From the NCBI GenBank assembly GCA_016617855.1, contig JAECUM010009382.1:1-64000 (forward strand): DNA of 64,000 nucleotides, in the 5' to 3' direction. Origin of the DNA: Megalonaias nervosa. Taxonomy: Eukaryota; Mollusca; Bivalvia; Unionida; Unionidae. This document shows, piece after piece, positions 58,162-64,000 of this stretch. Position 1 is the first letter of the stretch. Each line of letters starts with the position of its first letter. The translations under genes and the position numbers were made by a program. Under the pieces are notes generated by a model. It was not told where the DNA came from, searched no databases, and saw only the letters and a list, made by a program, of their open reading frames with translations.

Positions 58162-58690
58162 CGATCTCTCAAAGATCCAGTGCATTTGGAATTATTGATA
58201 TTTGCTATATAATTTGCAACCTTTATATCATAACTGTTATAAGTTAAAATGAATACAGATTTCATATGTGTTCCCTAGGTATTGTCTTGCAAAATGCCTA
58301 TCATGTAAAGGCAACCTTTATGATCATAAAAAGAGTTATTTTTTTGCAAGTTTCATTTAACTGCAAGTACTTCAAGATACTCACCTCCCATAAGAATCTG
58401 ATCAACAACATGTTTTGCTGTCATAATGTAACTAGGTCCAACCCGAAATCCTGTGCCACATGCACTGTGAGATCTGATAATGCCAACAGATTTTGCCCGT
58501 TTAACAAGCTCTTTATGGACAAACACTGCCTCAGTCTGATCAACATCAGCTTTCATATCCCCTGCATGTCCAGGCAGTTTCTGAAGTGGCAAACATGGCA
58601 TATCATGGACTTTATCCTTGGAAGCCAATTTGGTTTCTTCCTGTACCACAATTGTATTGTTCCTTGTTGTTTGTGGATAAGATAAAGATG
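50333..58690 (-). CDS. Trypsin-like serine protease gene, two recognised exons (5' part unknown)
   Basis: Exon 58,385-58,690 carries GTGFRVGPSYIMTAKHVVDQ, with the catalytic His. Exon 50,333-51,036 carries the catalytic Asp (NLDTAILKLK) and Ser (DKGASGSPGFW) and the stop. Acceptor (TTTTTCAG) and donor (GTGAGT) sites are good, and the two exons join in phase 1 without a shift, across a 7.3-kb intron. The upstream exon also starts after an acceptor (GTTTCAG), so earlier exons exist that I could not find. The domain resembles intracellular PA-clan trypsin-like proteases such as the FAM111 group, but the exact family is unsure. A decayed copy of the last exon lies at 18,935-19,601. Confidence 0.8.
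52812..52965. repeat. Palindromic end unit of the foldback, left
   Basis: An imperfect palindrome of about 150 bp: ATGCTGTATCAATGATATACC ... AAATTTTTCACTAAAAGGAAAC, followed by its complement. It resembles an independent MITE placed at the end of the arm. Confidence 0.65.
55827..55985. repeat. Palindromic end unit of the foldback, right
   Basis: A near-perfect palindrome (AAATTTTTCATTAAAAGGAA ... TTCCTTTTAATGAAAAATTT) with outer arms TACGCTGTATCAATGATATA and its complement. It corresponds to the unit at 52,812-52,965. Confidence 0.75.
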
Positions 58691-59021
58691 CTGAAACATG
58701 AAAGAAATGTATTTAGATGTATTGTATATATAACTGCTTTATAAGATATTAATGTCTATGTCCCCAAATTAAGCAATTAATTTCTTATCAGTAGAGGACA
58801 TGAGATATAAGGCCCAATTAAACCTCGTTTCCAGTTCTCCTAGTTAAAGACCAGATGTGCTGATGTGATGATATGCATCTATTCTGGCATCTATTCAAGA
58901 AACATGGAACATAGTTCAATCTGACATGTGGATGGTTCTGAATGCAACTCAGGTGCCCTTAACAGCCAATATGTTCACCACAGTGACAGAGTTGAAAATC
59001 TTGTTGCTACTCATCCTGAAC

Positions 59022-59065
<44 letters not shown>

Positions 59066-62000
59066 TCTTGTTGATATGGCGTTACCACTAAAATACTTAT
59101 TATGATACATAGTTTATCGTGTATTAACAGATAATAGCAGATAATATTTCCAGCTTGGGCCACCAGAGTGGCTTTTACGAAAATCTTGTTATTGACACTT
59201 CTGATGAATGGACAGTCATTCTGTTATGGGTTTTCAGGAAAAGACTCTCACCATTTGTTTAGCATCCATTAGCAATTAAAATGTTACTGGTTAGAAATGT
59301 CATGAAATTTGGTATGCAGTTTTATCTTCAAGTCTAGTAGATCATTACTAAAAATGGTGCCCTTCTGACATCAAATATTGCTGCTAATTTTACCATCTTG
59401 AAATTGTGAGTCAGACATTAAAAGACATGCAAAACATATTACACATGAATGACAAAACATCAACTTATCTCCAAACATTTAAAACAAAAACCAGGGAGGA
59501 TGTACTTACTAAAATTCGTGAAGGAAGCAATCATTCTGGAAACTGCAATCCCACTAAAAAAAAATGTCTGAATTCATTGCTTTATTCCTTTGGCCTTTTG
59601 AGAACAAATTGCATTCATACATCCATGATTCCATTGACTGCCTTAACAAAACAATGAACACTAACTACTCCTCATCATAATTACTTATTACTTATTATTA
59701 CATTACTTATACACCAACATCCCATACGAGAAAGGTATCACCAACTGCAATGAAGCATGGGATGGTCAACCTGACCCAGAATGACTTGCCCTCCTATGGG
59801 CTATTTGGTAAAGATTTTAACCATGTTTTCAAGCTTAACATTTTTTGTATTTAATGAAACCAACTTTTTAAAGTAAAACATATTCATTTGAAAATACTTA
59901 CCCAATCATAATACCTTAGGAAAACTACTACTACTTCACAAGTCCAGCTCTCCCAGGCTACAACAATTTAGCTAAAAAGCTCAATCTTATCTGCCCACCT
60001 AGGCGGCAGTTAGAGTTATCTCCCTTTTACACTGGGATTGTTTCCAAATCCAATGAAATCGTCAATTATTACTGGAATGGAAGGCATGCTCTCTATATTG
60101 AAATAAATATGAGAAGGCTGGGAGGGTGTAATGTATTAAGATTGGGTAAGTATTATCAAAGAAACATTTTACAAGAAAAAATTGGTTTCTTCTTCAAATA
60201 TCTTAACCTATCATAATAACTTAGGGAACAGGTAAGAGGTGGAGGGAGATCGCAATTGTCCCTAACACAAATTCAATTCATGAGGCTGCTGAATGAACAG
60301 TAACCCTTTGCACCACAGATGAAGGTTCCTCCAGGTTCCTCTCTAGCATATATATACCAAGCTTCACAGAGATAAACTGAATAGGTATGCTCTGGAAATA
60401 AAAGTATGAATGATGGACAACTGATGAACAGAAAAATGGATGAAAACTTCAAAAATATTTTCTTCAAATAACTGTGGAGTGCCTGAAAAGGCACATCTAA
60501 ACAACTTGTCTAAAAGATGTACGAAATTTCAAAGAGATATCTGAAACAGTTTTGCACCAGAAAAGACAGTGTAGACAATGAATGGATTGACTGACAAACT
60601 AAAAGATCAAACATTAAAAGTACTGAAACAAGCAAAAAGCAAAAATAGGCAAGGCATAAGAACAATCCATAGTAAAGTTATGTTGCAAAAACCAATGTTA
60701 GAAGGTAGGACAATCAGGGTGTAACTCCTCTAAAGTATGACCCAGAAATCTGAAAAACATTCAAGCTCTCATCAACATAAAGTGATTATAGTTCTGTACT
60801 ATGTGGACTCTAATGACAATTCGGGCCATAACAACAAGCAATTAATTTGCTATCATGATAAAATTATAAAACTTCATTAAATTTATTAATTAGTTCAGTC
60901 TCTGTTGTACTAAGCTACAGAAATCAAAGATGTGGCTTATATAGTATGCTTTAATAAAATGGGTTTGGTTATTTCTGATTATGTTCCCATAAATTCATTC
61001 ATGCTGGACCTCTATGCATCCCTAGTCTACTCAGAAGGCCAGTTAGAAGTAGGAATGACACACCATGGAACTGTCTATCCACCATCACCTTTCTCTCAGA
61101 AAGCACCTTCTCTCCTTCTGCCAGACACACATTCTGCAAATAAAAGATGGGTTTAAAAACAACAGGAAAAACACAAAGATAACAAGAGGCCCAAGTTGTC
61201 CTGATATTATTTAATGGCTTTCATGGCTTAACAGCTGACCATATAACTTGGCTGGTTTGTGTAGTATTGCATGAACTCAGCCTTTGTGTACTATCCACCA
61301 AGCTTTATATAATGTTGGTTTACCTACCATAGTTATCCAAGTAAATGCCCCAGGGGTAAAGGTGTCAACAGGTACCTGGGTACTCAGGTACCCACCCTTT
61401 CATAATTACCGGGTAATAAAATTAGCTATAGGGTACCCATTTAGTCCATGCAAAAAACAAAACAAAAAAAAACATGTTTCCAAGCTCAGATCAAAGATTA
61501 TATCTGGCAATGTCAGAAGCAAGCAAGACGAAGAATAACAAGTACAGTTCGAGGTTCATGTCATGTGACATTGATCCACCACAGACCTCCATCTACTGAT
61601 ATTATATTTTCAACATGTGCAATGATTTGGCTATGTACACTGAACAGTTTCATTATTTTATATTTATAGTAACTTTACATGACATGTTTCTAAGAAAACA
61701 GACGGGTTTCTCGAATTTGAAATAAAGTGTCACAGATTCATTATAGTCTGGTACACATGTTAAGTAGCAGAACAGTCTGTGTTGACAAAAAACATGGCGC
61801 TAAAAATTAAGTGAAACAGGTTTTATCGATGAGACTCGTGGATGTTATATGACTAAAAAATGTTAGAGGAGAGAAATTTTGTTAAACTGAAGAATATGCT
61901 GTATCACTTTAAAAATTCTGAAAGAATAATTCTACAGTGATGTAATACAGCATTCAGAATGATGTAATACAGCATTCAGAATTTGTGGACTTCACAACCT

Positions 62001-62856
62001 TTCAGTGAAAGTTAATCATGTGATGTAGACTAGTTAAAGTGGACGTTATCTATAAATAATTTATCATTTTATATTTTGAATGTATTCTCATATTAATCTA
62101 CGTTGATTTAGCTAATTTGTGACAAGAATTTTAACTAACTGCAGATCCAGGTAAGTAGCAAATATAAAAGTATGTTTTTCATATATTTTTCTGTAATTAT
62201 GGCATGAAATAGATACTCCTTTTATGCTCAGACTGCACATTTCTGCCACTCATATTAATAATAATTACGCTTATACCTCTCGAGGGTTGACATGTATGAA
62301 CTTAAAACAAACCATTTCAGGTTCACATTAAATATAATTTCCCACTGAACAGGTACCCAGGTAACCGATCAATAGGACTGGCAAGTGCCCGGATGACTTT
62401 TCTAAAATTTTGACATCTTTACCCAGGGGTGGTGCAATTTCCAATGGAGGGGGGGGGTAGATGAAAATCATACATCACTGTTTTACTGAAAACATTCATA
62501 AATTGTTTTGATTGTTCTAACAGTCATTGGATAACTCATATACATGTTTTAATTATTTAGATCAGTAATTGATACATGGATCTATTAGTCTCAATAAGGT
62601 AGGTATTTCTTTTCTTCTTTTGTGGGGAAAAAAGTGAGGGGTGGCATTTATTAGAAGGGGAGCTCCTATTAAAATAACTAAGGTATTTTCCTATATCCTG
62701 ATAATATTCTTTCTAAAGATTATAAAACAAGTGGTAAACAAAACCCAAAAAAAATTGGAGCTCAACTGCTGTATCAGGCTCAGACAGAAGATTACCTCAT
62801 TAACATGTGCTCATAACCAAACACACCCCACATTTTGACAATATAAGACTATTTAA

Positions 62857-62860
<4 letters not shown>
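58691..62860. other. Upstream of the protease exon, no gene seen
   Basis: Earlier exons of the protease gene may lie here, but none was recognised. It holds (TA)n at about 59,034-59,062, a repeated pair of sequences near 59,886 and 60,190, a tandem duplication of ATGATGTAATACAGCATTCAG near 61,935-61,980, and a candidate inverted-repeat-bounded segment (61,349-62,427). Confidence 0.4.
61349..62427. repeat. Candidate non-autonomous DNA transposon (weak)
   Basis: CCCCAGGGGTAAAGGTGTCAA at the left and the complement of CCCCTGGGTAAAGATGTCAA at the right face each other 1.08 kb apart, with TACCTGGGTACC-type sequence just inside both. No target duplication is clear. Confidence 0.3.
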
Positions 62861-62899
<39 letters not shown>

Positions 62900-63205
62900 T
62901 TTAGATTTTTAGCGTAGCTTTAAAAAATTTTCAGTCATATCGCTGCGATGTCTGCAGTGTGACAGTTTATAGTGATGACTAGCACTGGGGCATCATGCCG
63001 CAGACATGTAGCATGATGTCCCACCCAGTCACATTATCCTGACACCAGGCGACCAGTCCTAACACTAACCTCTTAATACTGAGCGTCAAGCGAGGCAGCT
63101 GTTAGTACCATTTTTTAAAGTCTTTGGTATGACTCGGCCGGGGTTCGAACCCTCGACCTCCCGCATCCGAGGCGGACGCTCTAACCACTAGGCCACCGGA
63201 GCGGT
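62861..63205 (-). mobile_element. tRNA-derived SINE, copy C
   Basis: Reverse orientation of the same SINE: a (TG)n tail at 62,861-62,898, the central domain with GCATCATGCCGCAGACATG, and a head ending in CCACCGGAGCGGT. The flanks TTAACAAG (62,853-62,860) and CTAACAAG (63,206-63,213) look like a target-site duplication with one change. Confidence 0.95.
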
Positions 63206-64000
63206 CTAACAAGTTTGTTCAAAATGTGATCAGAAATATTGTTGCTATGCTCCTGACAGGCTAGCCAAGTAGCAGATGCAATGTCACATCTTAAATATGC
63301 ATGCATTTTGCTCATAGTCAGCCAAGAGCTTGATAATAAAGGTCTATTTACCAAAGTCAATCTAAATCCTATCAAAGGATACAGACCTAAAGGGAAAAAA
63401 TATACTGAATCATATGCAATGTCACAACATACACAATCAGAGGACTCACTAATAATAAAAACTGTCCAACATCCTGCTCATATACCAGCAGGCCTATCTG
63501 CAAAATTGATGAAAATGTCATCAGATACTGAATCACTAAAGCACTGACAAGCTCAACCAGTAGGATGCAAAATCACCTCATTAATACACTGGATGCAACA
63601 ATTGTGCTCATAATTATACCGGTACTCATCCAAGATCCTGAAGATTTAAAGTTCAGTTTTTATATGTCATGACTTTCTGTGAACCCTTTTTTCCATCAGC
63701 TAAGTAACTTTTGAACATTTTATTTTTTTTCAAAATGAATCAAATCAATGAAAAGGGATATTACGTTTGTTTTAACTTTAAAGGCACCACTTTTACTGAT
63801 AGCAATTCATAAGCTCTTTGTTTTAACTTTAGACACCACTTTCTTTGACAGCAATTCTTCATTAAAGCATTTGGCAAGATCAAAGACTCATACAAAATAC
63901 ACAAAAACCTAATGAAAAGCTGTACATTTTATGCCATTAAGTTCAAGCAGACTGTCATGGAAACAGAATACAAAGTAGTTCCAAATACAAAAGCAAAAAG
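63206..64000. other. No gene supported
   Basis: An 88-codon frame at 63,281-63,547 has a somewhat protein-like composition (GYRPKGKKYTESYAMSQHTQ and SAKLMKMSSDTESL), but it shows no family motif and no clear splice context. It could be an exon of an unknown gene. Confidence 0.3.

Noticed and set aside
63281..63547. 88-codon plus-strand frame as a gene
   Set aside because: Composition is protein-like, but there is no family motif or supporting neighbour; left as unsupported.

Overview
The window looks like AT-rich nuclear DNA of a marine invertebrate, most likely a bivalve or other mollusc. The evidence is long gene-poor stretches with many TA, CA/GT, GA and trinucleotide microsatellites, three copies of a tRNA-headed SINE ending in a CA tail, remains of two different LINE types, genes with phase-matched introns, and two integrated Polinton/adintovirus-type virus-like elements. 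The species call is inference.

Region 1, 1-15,445: most of a Polinton/adintovirus-like element that continues past the left edge. A tightly packed plus-strand block (2-7,083) holds virion genes: a Q-rich protein, a pVI-like basic protein, a double-jelly-roll-type major capsid protein, a pX-like basic/Ala-rich protein, an adenain-type protease (broken), a tail-fibre-like protein, a two-TM protein and a penton-like minor capsid protein (broken). A 1.2-kb non-coding block (7,084-8,276) follows, with a tRNA-like sequence, a nested hairpin, and a 472-bp segment bounded by a 31-bp inverted repeat that carries three hairpins with one shared loop. To its right lie a hypothetical protein, a broken HNH endonuclease, a broken Cys-rich protein, and a very large fused protein (family-B-like polymerase, SF1 helicase, HNH). 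After these come a broken retroviral-type integrase, a zinc-ribbon/phospholipase A2 protein with an internal stop, and an intact FtsK/HerA packaging ATPase. The element seems to end in an inverted-repeat structure at 15,259-15,445.

Region 2, 15,446-34,999: host DNA without a recognisable intact gene. It holds a dispersed repeat also seen at 39.8 kb, a decayed copy of the last exon of a serine-protease gene, a 5'-truncated LINE (27.8-29.1 kb), an integrase-core transposase remnant, a 21-bp minisatellite and a SINE.

Region 3, 35,000-50,000: a three-exon Ly6/uPAR-type GPI-anchored protein gene on the minus strand (35,182-36,850), a second SINE, the second copy of the dispersed repeat, and a heavily decayed second Polinton (40.7-44.75 kb, minus strand). 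That element has a canonical Polinton DNA polymerase followed by ATPase, Q-rich-protein homologue, penton and pVI-like remnants. A degraded L1/Tx1-like LINE lies at 47.9-48.5 kb.

Region 4, 50,333-64,000: a minus-strand trypsin-like serine-protease gene with two recognised exons (50,333-51,036 and 58,385-58,690). Its long intron contains a 3.2-kb foldback element. A third SINE is at 62.86-63.2 kb.

The main discovery candidate is element 1. It has a Polinton-type capsid/packaging set, but the usual Polinton polymerase is replaced by a polymerase-helicase-HNH fusion. The decayed relative 25 kb away shares the virion genes but keeps the canonical polymerase, which suggests swapping of replication modules. 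All family assignments come from reading motifs; no database search was run.
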